From NCBI GenBank assembly GCA_020636375.1, contig JACJXZ010000010.1, positions 324,705-388,704 of the forward strand: a DNA stretch of 64,000 nt, in the 5' to 3' direction. The notes beneath the pieces are model-generated. The model searched no databases. It was not told where the DNA came from and saw nothing but the letters and a program-made list of their open reading frames with translations. Each line of letters begins with the position of its first letter. Position 1 is the first letter of the stretch. The position numbers and the translations under genes were made by a program. Below are positions 17,611-29,538 of this stretch, piece after piece. The stretch comes from Lewinellaceae bacterium (GTDB lineage: Bacteria; Bacteroidota; Bacteroidia; Chitinophagales; Saprospiraceae).

Positions 17611-18294
17611 TCACTCCGCTTTCAGGCGAAACCCCACACCGTGAATATTTTCGACCTTTAACGACTCATCCGCCCGCAGGTATTTGCGCAGGCGGGAGAT
17701 GAACACGTCGAGGCTGCGGCCCAGGAAGTAGTCATCGTCGCCCCACACCTGCTTCAGGATGTCGGAGCGTTTAAGCACCTGGTTGGGGTTTTCCGCAAAA
17801 AGCCGGAGCAGGTCCGCTTCCTTTTGCGTGAGCTGTAGGCTTTCCCCGCCCTGGTGCAGGGTCAGGTTGTCGTGGTCGAGTTCGAACTTGCCCAGCCGGA
17901 ACCGGCCGGCCGGCGCCGGGGTGCTGATCTTGCTGCGGCGCAGGAAAACCTCCACCTTGAGGATTAGCTCTTCGATGCTGAACGGCTTGGTGATATAGTC
18001 GTCGGCACCCAGCCGGAGCCCGTACAGCCGGTCTTCCTTCAGGGATTTGGCGGTGAGGAAGAGGATAGGAATCTCTGTGTCGTACTGTCGGATTTCTTTG
18101 GCTACGGCAAAACCGTCGACCTCAGGGAGCATCACATCCAGGATGCAGAGGTCGAAATCATGTTCGTGGATCATTTTCAGCGCCTGCCTGCCGTCGGAGC
18201 AGTGCGTTATCCGGTAACCCTGTAGTTCGAGGTTATCCTGGGTTACAAAGCTCAGGCTTTCGTCATCCTCAACGTATAATATATGTGCTTTCAT
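17611..18294 (-). CDS. OmpR-family response regulator
   Basis: The start is the Met opening MKAHILYVEDDESL; the longer frame upstream overlaps the kinase and lacks family similarity. The receiver domain has the acidic pair (VEDDE), the phosphorylated Asp in CILDVMLPEVDG, a Thr in FLTAKS and the Lys in DDYITKPF. The C-terminal winged helix (LTQKEADLLRLFAENPNQVLKR, RSLDVFISRLRKYL) binds DNA. It lies 124 bases after the histidine kinase on the same strand, resembling the RprXY pair of Bacteroides. The signal is unknown. Confidence 0.94.
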   Translation of the reverse strand: MKAHILYVEDDESLSFVTQDNLELQGYRITHCSDGRQALKMIHEHDFDLCILDVMLPEVDGFAVAKEIRQYDTEIPILFLTAKSLKEDRLYGLRLGADDYITKPFSIEELILKVEVFLRRSKISTPAPAGRFRLGKFELDHDNLTLHQGGESLQLTQKEADLLRLFAENPNQVLKRSDILKQVWGDDDYFLGRSLDVFISRLRKYLRADESLKVENIHGVGFRLKAE

Positions 18295-18418
18295 GCTCAA
18301 TCTTTGATAACTGCCAACCAATAACCTTATTCCTGGTTCAGGCGCCGGAAGGGCGCGATTCCTTTCTGTACCCCTTGCTCGGGGCACCCCGCCGGAAATA
18401 GTCATTAACGTTATCGGC

Positions 18419-19765
18419 TCACGCGCGGGCGGTGAACCTTCTGAACCGAACCTGTGTGCTCTGCCACCACCGGTGCCAGTGCGCCCAGGCCGTCTGTCGG
18501 GCTTCGGGGATAACGAGATGTACGCAGGTGCCTTTGCCCTCCTGGCTGTCGAGGCGGATGCGCCAGCCATGGGCGTCACAAATGCTTTTCACGTAGTAGA
18601 GCCCCAGGCCGAAGCCCTTTACTTTGTGGACGTTGCCGGTCGGTATCCGGTAGAACTTGTTGAACACCTTGCTGAGGTGTTCCCTGGGGATGCCGATGCC
18701 GTCGTCGGCTATGGTGATCCGGATTTCCCCGTCGCGGGCCCGGGCGCGGAGGGTGAGGCGGGGGGCATCCTTGCAGTACTTGATGGCGTTGTCCATGAGG
18801 TTGTGCAGGATATTGGTCAGGTGGAGGCGGTCGGCCAGGACAGTGGCCTCTCCGACGTCGATCCGGCTGTTCAAGGTGCCGCCCTGGCGCTCGGCCTTCA
18901 CCGCTGTGCTTTCGACGATGCTCTGCAGCACTTCCCGGAGGGGGATATGCTCTTGTTTGAGTTCGAAATTGCCCCGTTCGATCTTGGCCAGTTGCAGGAC
19001 CTTTTCCACCTGGTTATTCAATCGCTGGTTTTGTTCCCGGACGATGCTGGCGTAGCGGAGCAGGCGCTGATCCTCCTGTACCACCGGGTTGGCGAGGAAC
19101 ACATCGGCCGCGATCTTGATTGTAGAGATGGGGGTTTTGAACTCGTGGGTCATGTTGTTGATGAAATCCTTCTGCAGTTCCGACAACCGCTTTTGCCGCA
19201 GGATCACAAACATGGAATAGGCAAAGAAAAGGATAACGACCAGCAGGATGGCCGAAAAGAAGATCGACAACTGCATCTGGCCGAACAGATAGCTGGACCG
19301 GGTGGGGAACTTCACGCTGAAATAGTAGGTGAACTTGTCATCTTTAGGCAGATTGCCCAGCTCCAGGTCTTTCTTCTTTCCGGGCGAGTAGCTGCAGTAG
19401 TTGCCGTAGACCATCTCGTTGGTCGTGCAATCATAGACGGCGTATTCAAAGTCCACGTAGAGGGCCAGGCGCTCGAATTCCTTTTGCAGGAAGTACTCCA
19501 GGCTGTTGGCGTCGATCTCGCTCTCGATGTTGACGACGTAGTAGTTGGAGGTGCGGCGGTTGACGATGTTTCGGGGCGGAAGCTCTCCGTTGTTGAGTTC
19601 CACCAGGCTACAGGCCACTTCGTAGAGGGCCAGGTTGATCTTTTTGTCGAATTCCTCCTCGTTGATATTCCAGGTACTCACCACCCAGTAAGCCTGAACG
19701 CCGATAATGCCGATAATGGCAATAGCGCCCAGGATCATGACCCGCAGGATGGTGCTGTTTTTCAT
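18419..19765 (-). CDS. Sensor histidine kinase
   Basis: Two membrane helices (residues ~8-30 and ~170-190) enclose a periplasmic sensor domain without recognisable fold. HisKA follows with the H-box MTHEFKTP, then HATPase with N-box (NLMDNAIKYC), G1 (ADDGIGIP), F and G2 (GFGLGLYYVK). It autophosphorylates and passes phosphate to the regulator downstream. A tryptophan- and arginine-rich tail of about 25 residues after the kinase core is unusual. Full length is 448 residues. Confidence 0.95.
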   Translation of the reverse strand: MKNSTILRVMILGAIAIIGIIGVQAYWVVSTWNINEEEFDKKINLALYEVACSLVELNNGELPPRNIVNRRTSNYYVVNIESEIDANSLEYFLQKEFERLALYVDFEYAVYDCTTNEMVYGNYCSYSPGKKKDLELGNLPKDDKFTYYFSVKFPTRSSYLFGQMQLSIFFSAILLVVILFFAYSMFVILRQKRLSELQKDFINNMTHEFKTPISTIKIAADVFLANPVVQEDQRLLRYASIVREQNQRLNNQVEKVLQLAKIERGNFELKQEHIPLREVLQSIVESTAVKAERQGGTLNSRIDVGEATVLADRLHLTNILHNLMDNAIKYCKDAPRLTLRARARDGEIRITIADDGIGIPREHLSKVFNKFYRIPTGNVHKVKGFGLGLYYVKSICDAHGWRIRLDSQEGKGTCVHLVIPEARQTAWAHWHRWWQSTQVRFRRFTARA

Positions 19766-19934
19766 ATTTGGCTGATAACGGCCTCTAAATTATCGGGATA
19801 ATCCGGTTAAAAAAAACTATTAACAGCATATTAACAAGCCATTCCGGCATATTCTTTCGGGGTTGAACTTAATTTTTTGCGTTCTTTGATGAATCCTTTG
19901 CTTCAGGATTCGTAAAAGAACCAATTCTAAATTG

Positions 19935-19966
19935 TTCCCGGACTTGCCCGGGAATAGCTATTTTTG
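19935..19966 (+). promoter_or_regulatory. Candidate promoter with palindrome
   Basis: TATTTTTG at 19959-19966 matches the Bacteroidota -7 box and lies only six bases before the ATG at 19973, implying a very short leader. The palindrome TTCCCGG...CCGGGAA at about 19935-19953 sits immediately upstream and could be an operator. No convincing -33 element was seen. Confidence 0.35.
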
Positions 19967-19972
19967 CATCTT

Positions 19973-20884
19973 ATGCGAATGCTCGACAAAACATTAAAAG
20001 GGTTCTTGGCTACGATGGCCATCTTGTTCCTGCTGCCTTCCTTCTTCGCGGCGCAGGAAAGGGGCAACCCTTTTGAGCTGGGCCCGCGGCTCAGCCTTCC
20101 CGAAGCAGATGGAGATTCCGCCGTCGCCGCCGCTGATACCGGCAATCCTTTCGACCTCGTCGCCCCGGCAAGCCGGCCCGCCCGGCCCGCTCCCGCCGTC
20201 AGCCCTCCTCCGGCGAAAAGGGAGCAGGCCCCGCGCCAAAGTTGGTATCGCAACTTCCTCCTTATCACGAATATTGGCATATTATTGTTGCTGACGATCC
20301 TTATAACCCTGTTCCGGGGCCAGGTGGGCAAAGCCTACCGGGCCTTTCTAAATGACAACCTGCTCAGCCAGTTGCAACGGGAACGCGAAGCAGGTGGCGG
20401 GCTTCCCTACTATATCTTTTACGGTTTTTTCCTGATCAATGCCGGCTTTTTTGTATTTCTGCTTTTCCGTCATTACGGGCTGGACATTGCCTACAACACC
20501 TGGGCAGGGCTGTTCTTTTGCGTCGCAGGTACCGCCGGCCTGTTCCTGGGCAAACACCTGGTGCTGGGGTTCCTGGCCTTCGTTTTTCCAATAAAAAAAG
20601 AAGTCCACTTGTATAGCTTTACGATCATCATATTCAGCATTATTCTTGGCTTTTTTTTGGTTGTTGTCAACCTGATGGTTTCCTACGCTCCCGAAAATGC
20701 CTTGCCGCCGGTGCTTATCGGTGCCTATTCCGGTATCGGCGCCATCTACTTTTTCCGATCGCTTAGAGGGTTATTCATCAGTAACAGATTTGCGCTTTTT
20801 CACAAGTTTCACTTTTTGTTGTATATTTGCACAGTCGAAATCGCGCCTGTTCTCGTGCTGGTCAAGCTCGTGTTTTATTCTTAA
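19973..20884 (+). CDS. DUF4271 family integral membrane protein
   Basis: The start is placed at the ATG giving MRMLDKTLKG. After a signal-like first helix and a Pro/Ala-rich linker (residues ~30-90), about seven membrane segments follow, including the family-typical stretch around YYIFYGFFLINAGFF. This family is nearly confined to Bacteroidota and usually lies just before hemD, as here. A link to haem metabolism or HemD function has been suggested only by this neighbourhood. Confidence 0.85.
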   Translation: MRMLDKTLKGFLATMAILFLLPSFFAAQERGNPFELGPRLSLPEADGDSAVAAADTGNPFDLVAPASRPARPAPAVSPPPAKREQAPRQSWYRNFLLITNIGILLLLTILITLFRGQVGKAYRAFLNDNLLSQLQREREAGGGLPYYIFYGFFLINAGFFVFLLFRHYGLDIAYNTWAGLFFCVAGTAGLFLGKHLVLGFLAFVFPIKKEVHLYSFTIIIFSIILGFFLVVVNLMVSYAPENALPPVLIGAYSGIGAIYFFRSLRGLFISNRFALFHKFHFLLYICTVEIAPVLVLVKLVFYS

Positions 20885-21052
20885 CGCTGACGGTACAAAT
20901 TAACGAATCTGTGTAAGGCCCCGCCGGTAAAGATGCCCTTGCGGCGAAACCCAGGCGGCCAGGCTTTACAGTTGGGGATTCGGCTAATTCGGATCGACAG
21001 CCATCAGCTTCAGCACCAGGGACAGGGGTTCAATAAGTAAAACCCTTGTTGA

Positions 21053-21832
21053 ATGGCAGTAAACGGTAAAGCGAAGCAAGAGGCTTACAAGCCGGTAAAA
21101 ACTATTCTGGTATCTCAGCCCAAACCAGAGAGATCCCCCTACTACGAGCTGGAAAAAAAATACGGCCTGCAGATCGATTGGCGCCCTTTCATCCACGTGG
21201 AGGGGATCGAAGCCAAGGACTTCCGCAAAGCCCGCGTCCGGCCCGATGAATTCACTGCGATTATTCTTACGAGTAAGAACGCCGTTGACCACTTTTTCCG
21301 GATTTGCGAAGACCTGCGCATCAAAATGTCGCAGGATACCAAGTACTTCTGCCTGTCGGAGGCCATCGCCAACTACCTGCAGAAGTTCATCGTCTACCGG
21401 AAGCGGAAGGTTTTCTTCGGCAAACGAACTATCCAGGACCTGGCGCCCGCCCTCAAAAAGCACAGAGCAAACGAGAAGTTCCTTCTTCCTTGTTCTAACC
21501 TGGGGGCCAAGCAAGTCTCGGAATTCCTGGAAGAGAACGGTTTTAACTGGCAGGACGCTATGATGTACAAAACCGTCAGCAGCGACCTGTCCGACCTGAG
21601 TGACGTTACTTATGATGTATTGGTGTTTTTCAGCCCTCTGGGCATTCAGTCCCTCTACGAAAATTTCCCGGATTTCAAACAAAATGAAACCCGCATCGCC
21701 GTTTTTGGGACCAGCACCAGCAAAGCTGTGGAAGAAAGAGGGTTGACGATCAACATCAAAGCGCCGGCTCCGGAGGCCCCCTCTATGACTATGGCGCTGG
21801 AAAAATACCTGCAACTTTCGAACAAAGAGTAA
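21053..21832 (+). CDS. hemD: Uroporphyrinogen-III synthase
   Basis: It cyclises hydroxymethylbilane to uroporphyrinogen III in tetrapyrrole synthesis. The 259 residues show the weakly conserved two-domain HemD pattern: KTILVSQPKPE at the start, IILTSKNAVDHFF, a YFCLSEAIANYL segment, VLVFFSPLGIQSL and AVFGTSTSKAVEERG. It lies 168 bases after the DUF4271 gene, the usual arrangement in the phylum. Haem supply fits the cytochromes in the window. Confidence 0.88.
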   Translation: MAVNGKAKQEAYKPVKTILVSQPKPERSPYYELEKKYGLQIDWRPFIHVEGIEAKDFRKARVRPDEFTAIILTSKNAVDHFFRICEDLRIKMSQDTKYFCLSEAIANYLQKFIVYRKRKVFFGKRTIQDLAPALKKHRANEKFLLPCSNLGAKQVSEFLEENGFNWQDAMMYKTVSSDLSDLSDVTYDVLVFFSPLGIQSLYENFPDFKQNETRIAVFGTSTSKAVEERGLTINIKAPAPEAPSMTMALEKYLQLSNKE

Positions 21833-21948
21833 GCTTACAGTCTGAAAGTGAACAAGCCCTGGCGCCGTGGAGCTGCCGGGGCTTGTTCATTTTCAGGCGT
21901 CAACTAATCTTTGGTTCAGTTGTTTTTCCTTGGGAATTACACAGAGAC

Positions 21949-22572
21949 ATGAACGACCAGCTGATCAATATTCTGGAAAGAAACCTGCGGGAAGGCCTTC
22001 CGGGCCAGGAGGTGCAGTATCAGATGGCGCACGTCATCCGGAGACGGTATGAACCCGCCCCCCGGAGTGCCCGCAAGGCGGGGGTGCTGGCGCTGTTTTA
22101 TCCCCGGGATTCGGGTTGGCACATCGTCCTGATCGAACGCAATTCGAGCCACCCGGACGACCGCCACGGCGGGCAGATCAGCTTTCCGGGCGGGAAATTT
22201 GAAGAGGGGGACCGCAATCTGGCCGATACTGCCCTGCGGGAAGCCCACGAAGAAGTCGGCGTCGACCCCGATACGGTGAAACTGATCGGCGAACTGACCG
22301 AATTGTACATCCCGGTCAGTAATTTCCTGGTGAAGCCTTTCGTCGGGTATACCACTGTTACGCCTCATTTCCAGCCCCAGCTCAGCGAAGTCCGGTCCAT
22401 CGTGGAAGCCCCGGTTGAACACCTCCGGCAGCCGGAAACCCGCCAGGTCACTGACCTCCAGCTGGCCGACAACATCACACTTCGCAAGGTACCCTACTTT
22501 AATGTGGAAAATAAGATAGTTTGGGGCGCCACCGCCATGATGCTGAACGAATTGCTGGAATTGATCAAGTGA
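21949..22572 (+). CDS. Nudix hydrolase, CoA pyrophosphatase-like
   Basis: The preferred start is the ATG opening MNDQLINILERNL; the upstream in-frame extension is not family-like. The Nudix box GGKFEEGDRNLADTALREAHEEVGV pattern (G-x5-E-x7-RE-x2-EE-x-G) is complete. HGGQISFPGGKFEEGD is typical of the CoA/acyl-CoA diphosphatase branch (NUDT7/YeaB type). It probably hydrolyses CoA or related pyrophosphates. It is 207 residues long and convergent with the small membrane protein gene that follows. Confidence 0.88.
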   Translation: MNDQLINILERNLREGLPGQEVQYQMAHVIRRRYEPAPRSARKAGVLALFYPRDSGWHIVLIERNSSHPDDRHGGQISFPGGKFEEGDRNLADTALREAHEEVGVDPDTVKLIGELTELYIPVSNFLVKPFVGYTTVTPHFQPQLSEVRSIVEAPVEHLRQPETRQVTDLQLADNITLRKVPYFNVENKIVWGATAMMLNELLELIK

Positions 22573-22746
22573 TCACTCCGCCAATATCCGGTAAACCATA
22601 TAACCCAGGCCCAGCAACAACAGCAGGACAATCAGCAGCGATGCGCCGCTGTCGGCAAGTTTCTCAAAGGTGGGCAGGAATTTGATCCCGAAATAAATGG
22701 CGGCTCCGAAGAGGAGCAGAGCGAAGACGGTCTGTCGAGCGTTCAT
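22573..22746 (-). CDS. Small two-helix membrane protein (57 aa)
   Basis: An ATG at 22744-22746 opens 57 codons ending at a stop at 22573-22575. The product begins MNARQTVFALLLFGAAIYF and has a second hydrophobic run (SLLIVLLLLLGLGYMVYRIL), giving two membrane helices joined by a short charged loop. An A-rich leader precedes the start. It fills the gap between the convergent Nudix gene and the divergent uvrA. The compact coding and helix pattern suggest a real gene, but no family is recognised. Confidence 0.6.
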   Translation of the reverse strand: MNARQTVFALLLFGAAIYFGIKFLPTFEKLADSGASLLIVLLLLLGLGYMVYRILAE

Positions 22747-22876
22747 GGTTCTTTTTTATTCGAACGGCAAAGCTATTGCCTTTCCACCAATAAAAAAGTG
22801 CCCCGCATCACATAATTAACCCTATTTTTGTAGTTTGCTCAACACTGGGCCGCCCTTGGGGGTTATAAATGCTGTG

Positions 22877-25756
<2,880 letters not shown>

Positions 25757-25765
25757 ACGTATTCT

Positions 25766-25883
25766 AAAAAATAACTTCACGGTCCTTAGTTGTAGTGAAG
25801 TGAAGCAGCCAGCCAGAGTTCTGGCAGAGCCAGGCTGCTGAACGAGCCACAACTAAGGACCTCAAACAGTGAAGTTATTTTTT
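25766..25883. terminator. Long hairpin after uvrA
   Basis: AAAAAATAACTTCAC pairs with GTGAAGTTATTTTTT, and GGTCCTTAGTTGT with ACAACTAAGGACC inside it, capped by an AGCAGCC/GGCTGCT stem. The A-run and T-run at the two ends allow termination in either direction. The length (118 bases) is unusual for a simple terminator. Confidence 0.7.
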
Positions 25884-25894
25884 AATCACTACTA

Positions 25895-26013
25895 AGTAAG
25901 CGGACACAATTAGCGTAACAATATAACAATATAACAATTGCCCCAGGAATAGAGCCGCCAAGCCACGCTTTCGAAGCAGCATTAGTTACGATAAATGTGT
26001 CCAACTACTTACT
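25895..26013. repeat. MITE-like element with terminal inverted repeats
   Basis: AGTAAGCGGACACAATTAG-CGTAAC at 25895-25919 is matched in inverted orientation by 25985-26013 (AGTAAG, GGACACA, TTA and CGTAAC blocks conserved, with one short insertion). The inner ~65 bases are AT-rich with ATATAACA repeats and no coding capacity. It is bounded by the uvrA hairpin and the next gene's stop codon. Confidence 0.55.
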
Positions 26014-26020
26014 CTTGCCA

Positions 26021-27880
26021 TCACCCCACCCCTTCCGCTATCCTTTCCAGCAATGCCTGAAACTGCGGCAGTTCCCGCAGCCCGTCGAGGTTGCTGTCAT
26101 TTTCGTACCATTCCCGTTGGGTTATGCCCTTTTCGTAGGCTTTTTCCAGGCACTCCATCGCTTCCACATTCAGGCTGAGCAAGGCAAAGACGCAGCCCAC
26201 ATTATAGAGGACCATAGGGTCTTCCGGTGCGATGGACAGGGCGTGGCGCGCCCATTCCAGGCCCTTTTCGGTTTCGCCCAGGGCCACCAGGCCATTGGCA
26301 CCGAGGTAGAAGGCACGGGTGTCATCAGGGTCGAGCAGCAGGCTGCTTTCCGCTACTTCTACGCCGCGGCGGCGGGCGGCGCGGGCCTTGTCGGCCCGCC
26401 CCAGGTCGGCGTAGACCTGCCCGGCGAGCAGGAGCGACTGGAAATCTTCGGGCCGGGTCCGGTTCGCCTCTTCAAACCAATGAGCGGCCTCTTCCAGTTT
26501 CCCCTGGATGAAAAGCAGGCGGGCGAACAGGTAGCGGGCCTCAAAAAGTTTGGGGTCCAGCTCCAGCGCTTTCTCAAATGCCAGTTCTGCTTCCTCGTGC
26601 TGGCTTTCCAAAGAAAGGGCCTGCCCGTAGGCGACATAGGCCTCTGCCAGCCAGGGATCGAGCGCTACGGCCTTGCGGCTGGCCTTGCCGGCGGCCAGCA
26701 GATATTGTTCCTGCCGGCCGATGTACATGTAAGAGTAGGCGTAACAGTTAGCCAGCCCGCAATACGCCAGGGCGTAAGCGTGGTCGATGGCGATAGCCTG
26801 GCGGAACAGCTCCATGGCTTTTTCGATCCCTTTCGGGCTGAACTGGTAATAATATTGCCTGCCTTGCAGGTAAAAATTATACGCCCGGATATTCTGCGTT
26901 TGCCGGCTCCGGACGCCCCGGACGCGCTTGGAGATGAGTTTGATCTTGAGGTTGGCGGCAATATTCTCGGCGATCTCGTCCTGAACGGCGAAAATATCCT
27001 CCATCCTGCGGTGGAAAGAACCCGACCAGATGTTGTAGCCTGTGACCGCATCCACCAGCGAAGCGGTGATGCGGAGCTTGCTGTTGGCTTCCTGTACGGT
27101 GCCTTCCAGGACGGCCTTGGCGTTGAGGCGGCGGGCAGCTTCGCGGACATCGAGCTTCTGCCCTTTGAGGGCAAAGGCGGAGGAACGGGCGACGACCTGC
27201 AGCCCCGGCACCTTGCTCAGGGCGATGATGATCTCCTCGGCGATCCCGTCACCCAGGTAGTGCTTATCGGTATGGGGATTGAGGTTGACGAAAGGCAGCA
27301 CGGCGATCGTCGGTACCGGCTTCTCCGTCCGGGGAGGCGGGAACTTTCCCGGCAGCCCGGGGACGGTAAGTTGGTACAGCCGCTCCGGTTCTTTAAAACC
27401 GCGCAGCAGAAATTCCCCAAGGTCGACGAGTTCCGCCTCGTGGGGAGGGGCGCTTTTCAGGCTTCGCACGGCAGATTGTGAAAGCAGTATCTGCCCCCCA
27501 TGGGCGGCGCTGCATATCCGGGAGGCCCGGTGTACCTCCAGCCCTATATAACCGGAGGGGGCGGTGATGGCATCGCCGGTATGGATACCCATACGTACCC
27601 GGAATCCCACCTTCCGGGCCCAGCCCTGAGCAGCGAAGGCCCGCTGTGCCATCAGTGCAGCGGCAGCTGCTTTCTGCGCTTCGGCGAAAACGACGAAAAA
27701 ACCGTCGCCTGCCGTATCTACCTCTTCGCCGCCGTACTGGCTCAGCAACAGCCGGATCACATTGTGATACTCCCGCAGAATCTGCGCATAGCCCTCCCCC
27801 ATTTCAGCGAGCAGCTCTGTGGACCGCTCGATGTCGCTGAAAAAGAAGGTCAACCTTTGTTTGGGCAGGTTGCTGCTCAT
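26021..27880 (-). CDS. Class III nucleotidyl cyclase with TolB-like domain and TPR repeats
   Basis: Residues 1-165 form a class III cyclase domain, with metal-binding Asp in FFFSDIERST and in VDTAGDGFF. The base-selecting lysine of adenylate cyclases is Asp here (EEVDTAGDG), and the transition-state Asn is His (GLEVHRASRI). Both changes occur in a common bacterial subgroup, so product specificity is open. Residues ~188-300 match the TolB-like/FlgO-type domain (IAVLPFVNLN, GDGIAEEII, LEGTVQEA), and ~320-615 are TPR repeats. The protein lacks a signal peptide and is probably a cytoplasmic multi-domain regulator. It stands alone on its strand. Confidence 0.82.
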   Translation of the reverse strand: MSSNLPKQRLTFFFSDIERSTELLAEMGEGYAQILREYHNVIRLLLSQYGGEEVDTAGDGFFVVFAEAQKAAAAALMAQRAFAAQGWARKVGFRVRMGIHTGDAITAPSGYIGLEVHRASRICSAAHGGQILLSQSAVRSLKSAPPHEAELVDLGEFLLRGFKEPERLYQLTVPGLPGKFPPPRTEKPVPTIAVLPFVNLNPHTDKHYLGDGIAEEIIIALSKVPGLQVVARSSAFALKGQKLDVREAARRLNAKAVLEGTVQEANSKLRITASLVDAVTGYNIWSGSFHRRMEDIFAVQDEIAENIAANLKIKLISKRVRGVRSRQTQNIRAYNFYLQGRQYYYQFSPKGIEKAMELFRQAIAIDHAYALAYCGLANCYAYSYMYIGRQEQYLLAAGKASRKAVALDPWLAEAYVAYGQALSLESQHEEAELAFEKALELDPKLFEARYLFARLLFIQGKLEEAAHWFEEANRTRPEDFQSLLLAGQVYADLGRADKARAARRRGVEVAESSLLLDPDDTRAFYLGANGLVALGETEKGLEWARHALSIAPEDPMVLYNVGCVFALLSLNVEAMECLEKAYEKGITQREWYENDSNLDGLRELPQFQALLERIAEGVG

Positions 27881-28062
27881 TTATTCTGGTTGTTAGGAAG
27901 TAGCCTTTACTGGCAGCAAAGGTAAGTTCTTTTCCCTGCATCTTCGGGTAGGTGACAAAATTCATCGAAAGTATAGGCAGGTTGCCCTAATTTCCCCCTC
28001 CACAGTGCAGCCGGAATGAAGTTTCGGGGCAGTTATTGGTTCTCCCTAATCAAATTTAAAAC

Positions 28063-29442
28063 ATGCATCACAAAACAACCATCGAGCCTTTTCGCATCAA
28101 GGTAGTGGAGCAAATCCGCCTGACTTCCGAAGCCGAACGCCGGCAGTTTTTGCAAAACGCTCAATACAACCCGTTCCTCCTCCACTCTGACGAAGTGATC
28201 ATCGACCTGCTGACCGACAGCGGCACGTCCGCCATGAGCGCCAACCAGTGGAGTGCCATCATGCGGGGCGACGAGAGCTATGCCGGCGCCAGGAGCTGGC
28301 TGCGGATGGAGTCTGCCATCAAGAGCCTGACGGGCTACCCCTACATCCTGCCGACTCACCAGGGGCGGGCAGCCGAACACCTTCTCTATTCCCGGATCGG
28401 CGGGCCGGGCAAGGTATTCATCAGCAACACCCACTTCGACACCACGCGCGCCAATATCGAATTCTCAGGTGCCATGGCGGTGGACATCCCCATAGAAGAA
28501 GGAAAACACCCGGAAGTTTACCACCCCTTTAAAGGCAACCTGGATACTGCCGCCCTGGAAGCCCTGGTCGAAAAACACGGAGCGGAGAATATCGGCGCGG
28601 TTATCCTGACGGTGACCAACAACAGCGGCGGCGGCCAGCCGGTGAGTATGGCCAACGCAGCGGCAATCTCGGCGATCTGCAAACAACATGGGATTCTCTT
28701 TATCCTCGACGCCTGCCGCATTGCCGAAAACGCTTACTTTATCCGCCAGCGGGAAGAAGGCTACAGGAACAAAAGCTACCGCGAGATCGCCACGGCGATG
28801 TTCGCCCTGGCCGACGGCTGCATTATGAGCGCCAAGAAGGACGGCCTGGTCAATATGGGGGGCTTCCTGGCCCTGAAAGACCTCGACCTGGCCCTGAAGT
28901 GCCGCACGGTGCTCATCATCACCGAGGGATATTCCACCTACGGCGGGCTTTCGGGCCGCGATATGGAGGCCATCGCGATCGGGCTGGAGGAGGTTTTTGA
29001 GCCCGACTACCTGAATTATCGCATCAAGAGTACCGGTTATATGGGAGAGCAGTTGCGCAAGATCGGGGTGCCGCTCATCTGGCCTCCCGGCGGCCACGCG
29101 ATCTACGTCGATGCCAAGGCGTTCTATCCGCACATCCCGGTAGAGGAATTCCCGGGGCAGGCACTTGTCTGTGAGCTGTACCTCAAGGCAGGCATCCGCT
29201 GCTGCGAGATCGGCTCGGTCATGTTTGGAAAAAAGGACGAAAAGGGCCGGCTGATCCCCGCCGCCATGGAACTGGTGCGCCTGGCCATTCCCCGCCGGGT
29301 ATACACACAGAGCCATGTCGATTACGTGGTAGAAACTTTCCGGGAACTGGAGCAGGAAACAGAACGGGCGCACGGCTACCGCATCACCTATGAACCGCCG
29401 TTTTTGCGGCACTTCACGGCGCGGTTTGAGCCGGTGGTGTAG
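28063..29442 (+). CDS. Tryptophanase / tyrosine phenol-lyase family enzyme
   Basis: This PLP family cleaves tryptophan to indole, pyruvate and ammonia, or tyrosine to phenol. The 459 residues contain LLTDSGTSAMS, GDESYAG, LPTHQGRAAEH, DACRIAENAYF and the PLP-lysine motif MSAKKDGLVNMGGF. HFDTTRANIEFSGA is of the tryptophanase type seen in Bacteroidota, which favours TnaA over tyrosine phenol-lyase, but the substrate is not fully settled. There is no TnaC-like leader, and no permease is adjacent. Confidence 0.88.
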   Translation: MHHKTTIEPFRIKVVEQIRLTSEAERRQFLQNAQYNPFLLHSDEVIIDLLTDSGTSAMSANQWSAIMRGDESYAGARSWLRMESAIKSLTGYPYILPTHQGRAAEHLLYSRIGGPGKVFISNTHFDTTRANIEFSGAMAVDIPIEEGKHPEVYHPFKGNLDTAALEALVEKHGAENIGAVILTVTNNSGGGQPVSMANAAAISAICKQHGILFILDACRIAENAYFIRQREEGYRNKSYREIATAMFALADGCIMSAKKDGLVNMGGFLALKDLDLALKCRTVLIITEGYSTYGGLSGRDMEAIAIGLEEVFEPDYLNYRIKSTGYMGEQLRKIGVPLIWPPGGHAIYVDAKAFYPHIPVEEFPGQALVCELYLKAGIRCCEIGSVMFGKKDEKGRLIPAAMELVRLAIPRRVYTQSHVDYVVETFRELEQETERAHGYRITYEPPFLRHFTARFEPVV

Positions 29443-29470
29443 GGGGGGCTTCGATATGTAGGCCCTAATT

Positions 29471-29503
29471 ACGGCGGACGGCGGACGGTGGACGGTGGAC
29501 GGC
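29471..29503. repeat. Short GGACGGTGGACGGCG tandem repeat
   Basis: Units of the form CGGTGGA/CGGCGGA repeat four to five times just after the tryptophanase gene. It is a low-complexity tract with no coding role seen. Confidence 0.6.
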
Positions 29504-29538
29504 GAAGTTGGGCTAATAACCAATAAGCGGCCTCCCCC

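Noticed and set aside
17611..18579. A 95-residue N-terminal extension of the response regulator
   Set aside because: It overlaps the kinase gene's end and has low-complexity sequence. The receiver domain starts properly at the internal Met at 18294.
25997..27481. A 494-codon open frame on the plus strand
   Set aside because: It is antisense to the cyclase-TPR gene, which has clear domains.
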